A program made the position numbers and the translations under genes. Shown one piece after another: positions 1 through 9,700 of a stretch of DNA of 64,000 nucleotides. The notes under the pieces are model-generated. The model made no database searches. It worked only from the letters and a program-made list of their open reading frames with translations, and was not told the DNA's origin. Numbering within the stretch: the stretch's first letter is position 1; every line of letters starts with the position of its first letter. Source of the stretch: Tanypteryx hageni (Eukaryota; Arthropoda; Insecta; Odonata; Petaluridae); the NCBI GenBank assembly GCA_028673005.1, contig CM054118.1, positions 86,484,964 through 86,548,963 of the forward strand, in the 5' to 3' direction.

Positions 1-26
1 TTCAAGGTGCATACCATATCTGTTTC

Positions 27-410
27 ATCATCATCATCATGCTTCTGTCCGAAGACAGGTTTTAACTGAATCGCTGCCTCCATTTCTCTCTCTCCCTAGA
101 AGCCTCTTTTATACCTCTATAAGTATTATATCCCTGCTTTATATTATCTAATATTCCTATTCTTTTTCTCCCTCTTCCTCTTCTTCCACTAATTTTTCCT
201 TCTAAGATCGTCCTTTGTAAACACTGTCTTCTCAATATGTGCCCTATCCAATTTGCTTTTCTTTTCCTGATTGTTTTTATTAGCATCCTTTCTTCTCCCA
301 CCATTTCTAATACTTCTTCATTTCTCTTCCTCTCTGTCCATTTCACTTTCATCATTCTCCTCCATACCCACATCTCAAAACTTTCTAAATATTTTTCCAC
401 CTTTCTCCTT
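27..410 (-). mobile_element. 5'-truncated RTE-type LINE copy (3' end only)
   Basis: The minus strand encodes about 112 residues that match, nearly residue for residue in places, the C-terminal part of the long RTE-type polyprotein at 27.3-30.3 kb (shared blocks such as YLESFEMW, IRKRKANW and GHILRR/GHYLRR). The low-coordinate end is a TCA trinucleotide run at about 27-41, the mirror of the ATG-repeat tail of the full copy. Endonuclease and reverse transcriptase domains are missing, so this is a dead copy truncated at its 5' end during insertion. Confidence 0.8.
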
Positions 411-792
411 ACCGTCCACTTACCTAATAGACATAGCTATCCCAAATACACACAATCTTCAGAAAACCATAGTAGAAAAGCACCACAAATATACAGAACT
501 AAAAGAAGAAATTAAACGAATGTGGAACATGAATACTGTACACATTGTCCCAATAATTTTATCGACTACAGGAATTATCCCTACAGACTTACACAACAGT
601 ATAAAAATAATAGATTTACCTAAATTGCAATATACCATCCTACAGAAAGCTGTCATACTAAATACAACCAGAATAGTACGTCAATTTTTAAGTTCCGAGT
701 AATGAGAGTGCTTGGCAAAGCCCGTACCTCATTGAAATAACCGGCTCAAAAGCTGTGAAATACAAAAGTAAATAATAATAATAATAATATAA
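411..792 (+). mobile_element. 3' fragment of a second LINE with (AAT)n tail
   Basis: About 95 codons ending at 702 read as the C-terminal region often found downstream of reverse transcriptase in arthropod non-LTR elements (IDIAIPNTHNLQKTIVEK, then VPIILSTTGIIP, then LQKAVILNT.RIVRQFL before the stop). A short 3' UTR is followed by an AAT repeat at about 771-790, which fits a LINE tail. It abuts the RTE fragment on the other strand. The clade was not determined. Confidence 0.6.
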
Positions 793-1059
793 ATCAAATT
801 GAAACCATATATTGTGATTTTAATACATTTTTTACTTTTATTTACGTGTACATACCTCCTATGCTCTTAGCACATATATTTAACGTTATTATTTGTCCTT
901 AAAATAATAGTTACCTTTGAATAGTGATGTATTTTGTTGTAAGATTTTATTCGTATTCATTAAATTTAAATTATTTGATAATACATTTAACAAAATTATA
1001 ATCGGTATTTGCGAAGCTTATTTACCATTAATTTAAGTATATAAAATTAAAAAGATACG

Positions 1060-1160
1060 AAAATTCACGTTGTCCCGGTAATGTCCCGGATTTTTCCCGA
1101 TTATGTCCCGGATTTTCTTCTTTAGAACTCATTTTGCTTCCTAAGAATCCGGTCACCATA
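1060..1160. repeat. TGTCCCGG-rich dispersed repeat fragment
   Basis: Three close repeats of a TGTCCCGG-type word (about 1,070-1,115) are followed by a GGTCACCATAT end. Related wording returns at 17.73-18.27 kb (TGTCCCGCAT, GGTCACTTTA). It looks like a fragment of an interspersed DNA element, not a gene. The superfamily is not recognised. Confidence 0.4.
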
Positions 1161-1528
1161 TATAGTTTACTTAAGTAGCAGTTGGGATATGTCGAAAGGC
1201 GGCCCAGCTCAGATGAGGCTCGCGGCCGAAGGCTAACAAGTTTACGAATAGAAAGGAAAAAAGGAAGAAGCGTAATGCTACGTAAATTTGCCAAAACAGA
1301 GGCTTCCAACACCGACAAATAATTTAGGAAAATGGTCGTTTTTATTGGGTTAGAGCGGCAATCTTTCAATGTAAAAGAGACACTTTTCTATTTTTTGTCT
1401 CATTCCAGAATATGTGAAAACCGCACAGTGACAACCCGTACGGCCTTTCTTTATAAATTGTGATTGTGATTGAAATAAGCATGTTTCATGACTGGTGTAG
1501 GTTAGGGAGGTTGGATCTCTTCTATACG

Positions 1529-1880
1529 CAGGGGACACCAAACCTTTTATTGAAAGGGCCACATCCACTGTGCGGGCCACATACGGCATTTCAAATGACT
1601 GATCGGCCCGTGTGAAAATTTCAATATGCGGCTCCGGAGCCGCAGATTGCCGACCCTTGCGTTAGAGCAACTGCTGAAATTTTCTCCAGCATGATTTTGT
1701 TCACGACTCTGCCTACTAACACTGTATAAACTCGGGATTTGCATTTCGTCCGCCACTGTTTTAAAGTAAAGTAAAGAGAAAATGAATGAAAAATGTATAA
1801 AGTTTTCGTGAGGAGGGGGTCGGCAGAAATTGTGGGACTTCGTAGAGGGTCCGCGATTCGAAAAAGGTTGAGAAACGCTG
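1529..1880. mobile_element. degenerate hAT-like MITE remnants
   Basis: The left edge starts CAGGGGACACCAAACC. The right edge, read on the other strand, starts CAGCGTTTCTCAACCTTTTT, a typical hAT terminal pattern. A third hAT-like end lies inside at about 1,640-1,661. No 8-bp target duplication matches, so these are probably two overlapping or chimeric remnants. Confidence 0.4.
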
Positions 1881-2434
1881 GCCTAGGTTCCTCGTAAGGC
1901 ACTAAAGGCCTCGCACCCCCTAAATCCGCGCTTGCTCTTAACGATTGGAGGTTTTTCCTGAACGATAGAATTTGCTCCCTATATGCATACTATTTTTTAT
2001 CATTTGTATTCCTATTCTCATAAGGAAACTGATTTATAATCAAATGTTTTTGTTCTACAAATCGCATTTAAGGCCTTCAGGTTGATAGACGCTCTGAAAA
2101 AAGATGGACAGCACGTTAAGGGTCGAGAAACACTGCAGTTTGGAAAATATGCAAATGCACTAAGATCCCTTTTAACGGCTAATATAATTTTTCCTGCCCT
2201 TGACAGTGCGATATTTATAACGAAAAAGAACCATTTTAGGTATATTTTTGGAATTGGCAAAACTTTGGTTTTTCATATCGCGCCGCATTTTGCCACCTCT
2301 CCTTTTCAAATCTTTTCCCGAATGACTCGACGCTTTCCACGGCTCATCCCTCTCTTCGAGATTTGCCTCCCAACGTTCGAATCGAGTGTTTCCACGGCGA
2401 CGCCTTCCTCTCGAGCGAGCATCACCACCCGCAA

Positions 2435-3558
2435 ACACAAGCGCCGCACAGCGGAGAGGGGAGGAATTCAAATAACTCGAGTACGCAAACAACATTGTTG
2501 CGAAGGCACTGTTGGAGCGAAAACAGCACTTTTGACGCGCGTTCGCAATGTGACGATTCGAAGCAATGAGCAAAATGGCCGTCCCCATGCTTACTGTTAA
2601 TCTGTTGTACGGCGCTGCTCAATTACTATGATTGTGACTTGGATAAAACATTCCACCCAATAAGATTGCCAGGAATTGGGAGAATTCTGACTCATTATTC
2701 CGGCCATCCTCAAGAACTATCGCTTTAAATCAATAAAAACAGAAAATAAACTCTTTGGGATTATTTTTTCTTCAATTTGAATATTCATATCCATATATCG
2801 AAAGGAGGCGACCGGTATCCGACGAGGAAAGATTTTGTTCTGCACAGATATATTCGCGAGTGGAATTGCGTCCGCCCTGCAAATGCCCGAGCGATTCCGA
2901 TTATTTATTCGTGCTAGCGCCCCGCTCTGCGAGGAATCGCAATTCCATCCTCGTCTAATTAGTAAGAACCTATTTTCGGTGAATTACCACTGAAGACACA
3001 AGCGCCGCACAGCGGAGAGGGGAGGAATTCAAATAACTCGAGTACGCAAACAACATTGTTGCGAAGGCACTGTTGGAGCGAAAACAGCACTTTTGACGCG
3101 CGTTCGCAATGTGACGATTCGAAGCAATGAGCAAAATGGCCGTCCCCATGCTTACTGTTAATCTGTTGTACGGCGCTGCTCAATTACTATGATTGTGACT
3201 TGGATAAAACATTCCACCCAATAAGATTGCCAGGAATTGGGAGAATTCTGACTCATTATTCCGGCCATCCTCAAGAACTATCGCTTTAAATCAATAAAAA
3301 CAGAAAATAAACTCTTTGGGATTATTTTTTCTTCAATTTGAATATTCATATCCATATATCGAAAGGAGGCGACCGGTATCCGACGAGGAAAGATTTTGTT
3401 CTGCACAGATATATTCGCGAGTGGAATTGCGTCCGCCCTGCAAATGCCCGAGCGATTCCGATTATTTATTCGTGCTAGCGCCCCGCTCTGCGAGGAATCG
3501 CAATTCCATCCTCGTCTAATTAGTAAGAACCTATTTTCGGTGAATTACCACTGAAGAC
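2435..3558. repeat. 561-bp direct tandem duplication, two copies
   Basis: Copy one covers 2,435-2,995 and copy two 2,996-3,556, with a 2-base overhang. Every stretch compared by eye is identical, including EcoRI-like GAATTC sites and the short ORFs in both units. Identity this high means a very recent duplication or an assembly artefact. The unit shows no protein homology that I recognise. Confidence 0.9.
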
Positions 3559-3679
3559 GGCTTCTTTGTAACCGAAATGCGCATATGGCTTTTTAACCTT
3601 GTTGTGGCTATTGGAGATACCTAAGGCAAGTACATTTTTTCAGCCATAATACGAGGTCGACTGTTTCCTGTTGAAGATA

Positions 3680-4402
3680 AAGAGTGTTCATAAAGTCCAT
3701 GTGTACTTTTAAACTTTAATGACTTTGTATGTACACATGATAGGAACATTCTGTAAATGGTCTACATAAGAAAATTCAATAGTTTTATCATTATACAGAT
3801 ATCTAAGGTTAGAAATAAATATTTTTTAAGATGTCAACATGAAAGAAATTCCGCAAAAATCAACGTTTGGTGCGCTTTAAGGAAGCCGAGCATAATTGGT
3901 CCTTGCCTCTTTGAAGAAGAAAAGGTAAATGACCTTACCATGCTGCAGAATTATTTCATCCCTGAACTTCGCCAATCAAATTCCTCTAATAGCGCCTTCG
4001 AGCAAGGTGGTGCTCTGTGCCATGATGCATTGAATGTGCGACAGTTACTGAATCACATATTCCCAGTGAAGTGGATTGGCAGAGGTGGATCAATAGCTTG
4101 GCCATCTTACCAGTCACCATTTGACCACTTTTTATTAGAAAATGATAAAAGTGTAGTTTACACATCGAAACCAGAATTGCGAATGCAATTCATGAGGCCA
4201 ATCAATAGCAATTGGGGAATGCTTTCAACGAGTTGAAAAATCGGATTGAACCCAGATGGTGGTTATGTTGAGCTCGAGAAATTTTTACAGTAATAATAAT
4301 TAATTAAATGAGTTTCATATTCCACTGACAGATTGTTTCTGTCATGTGTACTTACAAAGTTGTTAAAGTTTAAAAGTGCAAACGGACATTATAAAAGCCC
4401 TG
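3680..4402 (+). mobile_element. mariner-type deletion derivative with transposase C-terminal half
   Basis: TA dinucleotides flank the element (3,678-3,679 and 4,403-4,404). Terminal inverted repeats of about 60 bp share the core CTTTTAAACTTTAA and the inner end GTACACATGA. Inside, the ORF ending at 4,236 reads like the second half of an insect Tc1/mariner transposase: KINVWCAL, IIGPCLFEEE, a degraded form of the FQQDGAPPH block (FEQGGALCHDAL), FPVKWIGRGG and IAWPSYQSP. The N-terminal DNA-binding half is gone and catalytic blocks are altered, so it cannot be autonomous. Confidence 0.85.
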
Positions 4403-4906
4403 TAATTCAATTTTAACACTAGTTCTTTTGGTCATATGGCTCAGAAATACCACAACTATAGCATTCCTAATTCTCACAGCTAACGAATTATGCAATGAAC
4501 GACTCGGAAAAATATTTTGAACACAATACATCCGGATCAGTGCCATCGGAAACAACTTTTACCATGGAAATTAATTTTTCGATGTTTTTCCGCCAGACCC
4601 CGTCACGACGAGCGAAATCGACCGTTCGCGAATGCATTTTGCTTTATTTTGCGATTGCGTTTTGGAGAAAATTGTTGCAATTTTCTTATTAAGCTGGTGA
4701 CTCGAGTGTAGTGCGCAGACGCAAACTTCATCGTGGTCGAGAGAGATTAGGAGAGGCCTTTTCCCAGCGCCCTTCGTGCATCCTCCATGGTAATCCTTCC
4801 GCCTCCTTAGGCACCAATCGCCCACCCGATGCCTCCGCCATCCCTAACGCTCTCCTCTTCGTAAACCGACCTTCGCGCATCTCCCGCGCACGCATTCAAA
4901 TCGGCG
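4403..4906. other. no recognised feature apart from the SINE's left target duplication
   Basis: Mixed-composition DNA between the mariner copy and the SINE. Short overlapping ORFs on both strands show no family signature or splice-compatible exon structure. Confidence 0.5.
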
Positions 4907-5220
4907 GGGTGTCTATGGCGGAGTAGTCAGAGCGTTGGCCATCCAGGCAGCGGCTCCAGATTCGAATCCGACGGAAGTCGGATTTTTCAACCTGGGATCG
5001 TCCCGTCCCCTGCTCGCGTGGTTTGAAGAGATCGCGCAAGTCAGCGCTCCGTACTTCGGAAGGGACGTTAAGCAGTTGTTCCCCTTGGTGCTCTTCGTTA
5101 AGAGTGGACAGATGCTGGCACCGGGTTTCCCTCCTCCCTTGTGTGTTCGGTGCGGAAGGAGTAAAGTCTATAATAATCCAAGAGGTTGATTAGCCAGAAA
5201 TTCCATACAAGCAAACAAAG
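4907..5220 (+). mobile_element. tRNA-derived SINE with 15-bp target site duplications
   Basis: A pol III A box (TGGCGGAGTAGTC, 4,916-4,928) and B box (GATTCGAATCC, 4,959-4,969) have tRNA-like spacing. A tRNA-unrelated body follows, containing TTCGGAAGGGACGTTAAGC. The right end is A-rich. The 15-bp word GCATTCAAATCGGCG occurs immediately on both sides (4,892-4,906 and 5,221-5,235), which proves insertion by target-primed reverse transcription. A functional tRNA is unlikely because no complete acceptor stem is visible. Confidence 0.85.
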
Positions 5221-5235
5221 GCATTCAAATCGGCG

Positions 5236-5678
5236 CCACCACGTCCGACATAAATTCCGATGGAACATTTTTACGATTTCATATTAACTTTTAGTGCGAA
5301 ACGTTCCTGCGATAAAACTATTTTTCACGATATCGTTGGCTGGAGTGCGGCGCGCGAGAGGGAACGCGACAAGAGTCACGCTCGACCTCCAAGAAGAAGG
5401 GCGTTCCGACGCCGTGATCTCACCTCTTGGCGTGAGATGGAAGGGGAGTCAGAGTAAACATGGCTTCTCGCCGCCGCATTTATTAGCTTAATATAAACAC
5501 TCGCAGGGAAATGATGCGCGAAATTTCAAAACGAATTAGTCATTCGGGAGTTAGGTCTTTGGTCCGTAGATCCTGTTCCGACGATCGCTTCTGACGCGCC
5601 TTTCGTCGCTAATTACCTGATTCGTCCTTTCTTCCCAGCTCCTCTCCATTGTCCTTTCCAGCTGTGCTCCACCCACAC
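5236..5678. other. no recognised feature
   Basis: CpG-containing upstream DNA of the astacin gene. Small overlapping ORFs here (around 5,260-5,491) have no recognisable content. Confidence 0.4.
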
Positions 5679-6040
5679 CAGGGGCCGGCAACCTTTTTCT
5701 CAAGAAGAGCCACTTTTTCGAATTATATGAGTAACACGCAACATAAGTAGAGCCGCAGCCATTGGCGGATCCACGGGGGTGATCCCCCCTCCACCCCCCT
5801 CCTTAACCTTGCCCTTGTTTTACTTTTTGCGATTATCTCTGTAAAACAAACGTTTCTTCTAATAAGACGTCCTTTTTATTTTTCTGCAATTTTGTGTTAA
5901 ATAGATTTACGATACGAAGTCAATTTCATTCGGGGAGGTTTTAGACTTTATAACAGGTGGAGTTGCTGTCGCGAGCCGCACGCAAGTCCTTAAAGAGCCA
6001 CATGCGGTTCAGGAGCCGTAGGTTTCCGACCCCCGGGTCT
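5679..6040. mobile_element. hAT-like nonautonomous element, upstream of the astacin gene
   Basis: The left edge CAGGGGCCGGCAACC and the right edge, on the other strand CCGGGGGTCGGAAACC, form imperfect inverted repeats. Both are followed inward by the CGGCTC/GAGCCAC-type words common in this hAT group. A second hAT-type start (TTGGCGGATCC) sits inside near 5,764. No target duplication was found. Confidence 0.45.
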
Positions 6041-6550
6041 TCCGAGAAAGCCGCATCAGGAGGCTTCATCTGCGGTGGATTCGTCAAAAAGTGCAAAATC
6101 CCATTTTGGGACTGGAACGAGCTTATTCCGTGAAAACGAATTTTTCCATTACACGGAAATTTTAAATTCGCTCTAAAAATTCTTTTATTTATCATTTTCG
6201 GTATCTGAGGAGTTGCTTGCTTCGACAACAACGGACGCTTATTTTCGCAAATTTATCTTCCGCATTTACGCAGACGTGTAATTTCTGCTGAAAGTTATTT
6301 GGACGCGATTTGAGGAGCTGAATTAGTCACGTTTTTACAAGAGAAGAGAAATAAAATAAACCTCGATTGTTCTGAGCTCTCTTCCTTCCCTCGTCACCGT
6401 CTCATATTCTGGCACATCATCGCACCGAGGTCCAACGAACTCTTTCGCCTTTTGTTTACCATTGGGGAGTCCGCGGGTGGTCGTTCTCTCCCTTCCCACG
6501 CAGCTCCTCCAAACCGTCGCATCCTTCCTCCTCCGGCCGAATGCCTCGCA

Positions 6551-6583
6551 TATATTGGATCGCAGAGAGCCTTTGGTCACCAG
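6551..6583 (+). promoter_or_regulatory. candidate core promoter (TATA box plus initiator) of the astacin gene
   Basis: TATATTGG begins at 6,551. An initiator-like CAGTCC has its A at 6,582, a spacing of about 31 bases, as expected for arthropod TATA promoters. If correct, the 5' UTR is only about 11 nt before the ATG at 6,593, and the upstream in-frame ATG at 6,452 lies outside the transcript. Confidence 0.4.
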
Positions 6584-6592
6584 TCCTTCGTC

Positions 6593-6734
6593 ATGGGTGT
6601 CCTGGCTCTCTTCGCCGTGGCGATGGCCCTCGTTGGCGCCGACCCTGCCCCCTTGCGGCCGAAGACCGAAGATCTCGACAACTCCCCCGGACAGCCACTC
6701 ACCGCAGAAGATTTCGCCAACGCCGACCAACTAG
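6593..6734 (+). CDS. astacin exon 1: signal peptide and start of propeptide
   Basis: Encodes MGVLALFAVAMALVGA, a classic hydrophobic secretion signal, then an acidic propeptide stretch. It ends in phase 1 at CTAG|gtgagg. Confidence 0.85.
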
Positions 6735-9700
6735 GTGAGGATTGTCGGCGCGGAAAGTTGCCAAAAGAACTTTGTTCCTTTATATAATTGTGGGTCTAAG
6801 GGGTTTCTGTCGTTCGAAACGTCATAAAAGATGTTTATGTAAAAAAATAGTTTCCTTCTATTTTCGCGGGTTTTATGTTCGCGGTTTCATTTATTCGCGC
6901 AAAAGTTATTGTAGCAATTTTCAATATCCGGATAAGATAAATTTCACTTGCCCACGCCCGACTACCGCAGTAGCGTTTGCTAAAGTTCGCGGAAAAACTC
7001 ACGACAAAAACAAGTGTGTGTGTGCGACAAAAGTAGTGACGCACGCGGTAAATGAAAAATGAGGAGTAATAAGCGAGATTTCCACGTGATCCTATACTCT
7101 CAGTGCCTTTGCCTCCCTCTCTGTTCGCACGCATGCAATCCACTGTAGTTTCTACATATCTTCGCAATTAGGTACAATACCACTATTTTACTATGGTCCC
7201 AAAACGCAAAGGAAGCGGAATGAGTGCTGAGAAAAGTGCGAAACAAGTTCATTTAACTCTATTTTCCCATAAGTTTTTAATACACACACATACATTCGAG
7301 GTTTCTAGGCTAGCCCCGTTTTCCAGGAATATAACCCATATATGGACAAATATGGAGGGACCACTGTATATATAATTTCACCGCAGATGATAAAAAAATT
7401 CATGCGCCATATTAATTAAAACAGTTTCATCGCAGAATCGCGATAAAAATAGACCGGAGAAATCTTCAGAATAAAATAATAAAAATTTCAATTAATGGGC
7501 AATCTATATTCTGTAATTTGATATGTGCTGCGAGATTTTTACAATAAATAACTAACTAATATAAATTACGAAACTTTTTCTTTGGGCCTGTTTGTGATAT
7601 TACGATGGTAAAATATGGAGTGATATAGTTGGTTCATAATACGTAAGTACGTTCAAGATTCGTGGTTAGTCCCGAATGATTGGTTTTAAATTTAATAATT
7701 AAAAGATTTCCATAAAAATAGCGAATCCAAATATATACTCTAGTTATGAGCACCAATCATAATTGTTTGTAATCATTCCCTTTCGAATTCGAAAACGTTA
7801 AATGAAATATTCGCTCTAGCTCTCAAATATTTAGATACTTAACCCTAGAATGGTAAAGCTATTTTTAGGCACTTATTGGTAACGCTGCGTCAGTTTGACT
7901 CACTTAAACTTGGAATAAGGAAATATCATTAAAAACTGTTTCAAGATGATTTTTACTAACGTTAAAATGTAGTAAATGTAAGAAATGTGTAAATTAACAA
8001 TTAGGATACAAATTTTTGGTGCTCACCACAGATAGGCTTCTTGCAAAGTGTGTAGAGAATGGAGGTTTTCCTTCTCTTGGCATAATGGCACAAATGACAG
8101 CACTTTCTTGATATTTGTCGCTCAGTCGCTTGATCTGTTTCAGGAACCTTTTTTTCCTCTCCTAAGGCTTTGCAAATCATGGCTTTCAGATCGTTGCTTA
8201 AGTTTGTCAAACTGAGTTTGCTTTTTTGCCCCTTGTGCAACTCTTGCAGAAATTGTAGCCTTGAGAATGGTTTTAGATTGTTATTCGGATTTTTTTCTTT
8301 GACAGCACATCGTCGACTAACTAGAGGAAGCACTGCTAAGAGAGGGGGGAGCGTGTTTGAACACGAACAGCGTTAGACTCATCTTTCGGAAATGTGTGAG
8401 TCAAAGTGACTCACGTTACCATTCTGGGGTTAAATTGATAACACAAGATGAAATTGTGTGAAACTAATCTGCTTGAAATTCTGTAGATATGACTTTAAAT
8501 TTTCATCAGTAAAACTAGGACGTAATGAATAGTCAAAACTGGGGCAATATATTTTAAAAGGAGTAATAATTTCTAATACATTTTATTGCGATTCGACCGA
8601 AAAATAAATAAATATTCCATGTATTCTTAACGATTGCTTGTGGGCAAGGAATTCTTTTCGTGTTATGCTGCAGCCGAACGCAATAGACCGACGCGATACT
8701 TTTACATGTCGGCGATGGCTGAAGTTGCGAGTTTCGGAAATGGCAAATTAATAAGGCCCTATAAACGGAATGGGGAACGTCTACTCAAATAATGAAAATT
8801 CTATTAATAATATCGCGATGCTGAATGCTATCCACATATGATGACGTCACGTGCATTCATATTTCAAATAACGTCGAATAACTTGAGAACGGTTGCATCA
8901 ATTTTAAAGATTCTTTCAGTTGTGATTGGATTGAGAGACCACGTGACTATTTTACCACTAGCTCTGTAAAACAAAGGACCGAGTTTGATTCCACAAGCTT
9001 TCCATTTTTCCATTTGATTAATATCTAATCGACAGGAATATGATGTGCAGAAGTTATTTTTAACCTTTTTAAATATCTTATAATTGATACTTTGACGCGA
9101 GATTTGCACAATTTTACAGGAAAAGAATGGGAATTCTTGCTGTTATCGTTGATTCTGTTATCAAATTCGTATTTTAACGTTTTATTTTTATATTTGAGTT
9201 TTTCCGGATTTTCAAAATTTCAAAAGACTTGTTAGGGTTACTGGCATTGTTGGCCTCTGGTTTTCAGTACATTTGCACTTAATTTACAATCAAACAGATG
9301 TAAGAAGGATAAAAATTGATTGGACATTTTCGTGAAAACTTTCGGCTAAATGTCAAACAAATGAATAACCGCACTAAGAAACTTCTAATAAAAGCCAGTA
9401 ACGAGTGCAGCAACATAGATAATATGTATTGCCGATGAAATAAGCATTTATAGTGACTTAATTAATAAAGCAATTAATGATTTTAAACATAATAATTACA
9501 TTTTAATACGTCTAGTCGGAATGAATATAAATTTTACGTGTCAAATGTATAATAAATTCACGTTAAATTAACTCCTACACCAGATGCGAATTTTCAAATC
9601 CCAAACGTCCACAAAATGGTCTGAATTAATCTAAAATAACTTACAATAATGTAACGTGGTAGACGCGAATGCGACAGACGGTCCTGAATTTCCTGAATCA

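Noticed and set aside
2082..2600. 172-aa ORF before and inside the tandem duplication
   Set aside because: No recognisable domain; overlapping ORFs of similar quality exist on both strands and the duplicated unit does not repeat this frame usefully.
4911..4985. Functional tRNA gene
   Set aside because: Pol III boxes are present, but no acceptor stem closes, and exact 15-bp target duplications show it is a SINE.
6452..6592. 47-residue N-terminal extension from an upstream in-frame ATG
   Set aside because: It would bury the signal peptide, and a TATA/initiator pair lies between the two ATGs.
6835..7167. 110-aa minus-strand ORF in astacin intron 1
   Set aside because: No domain, no splice logic, and it overlaps an equally long plus-strand ORF.
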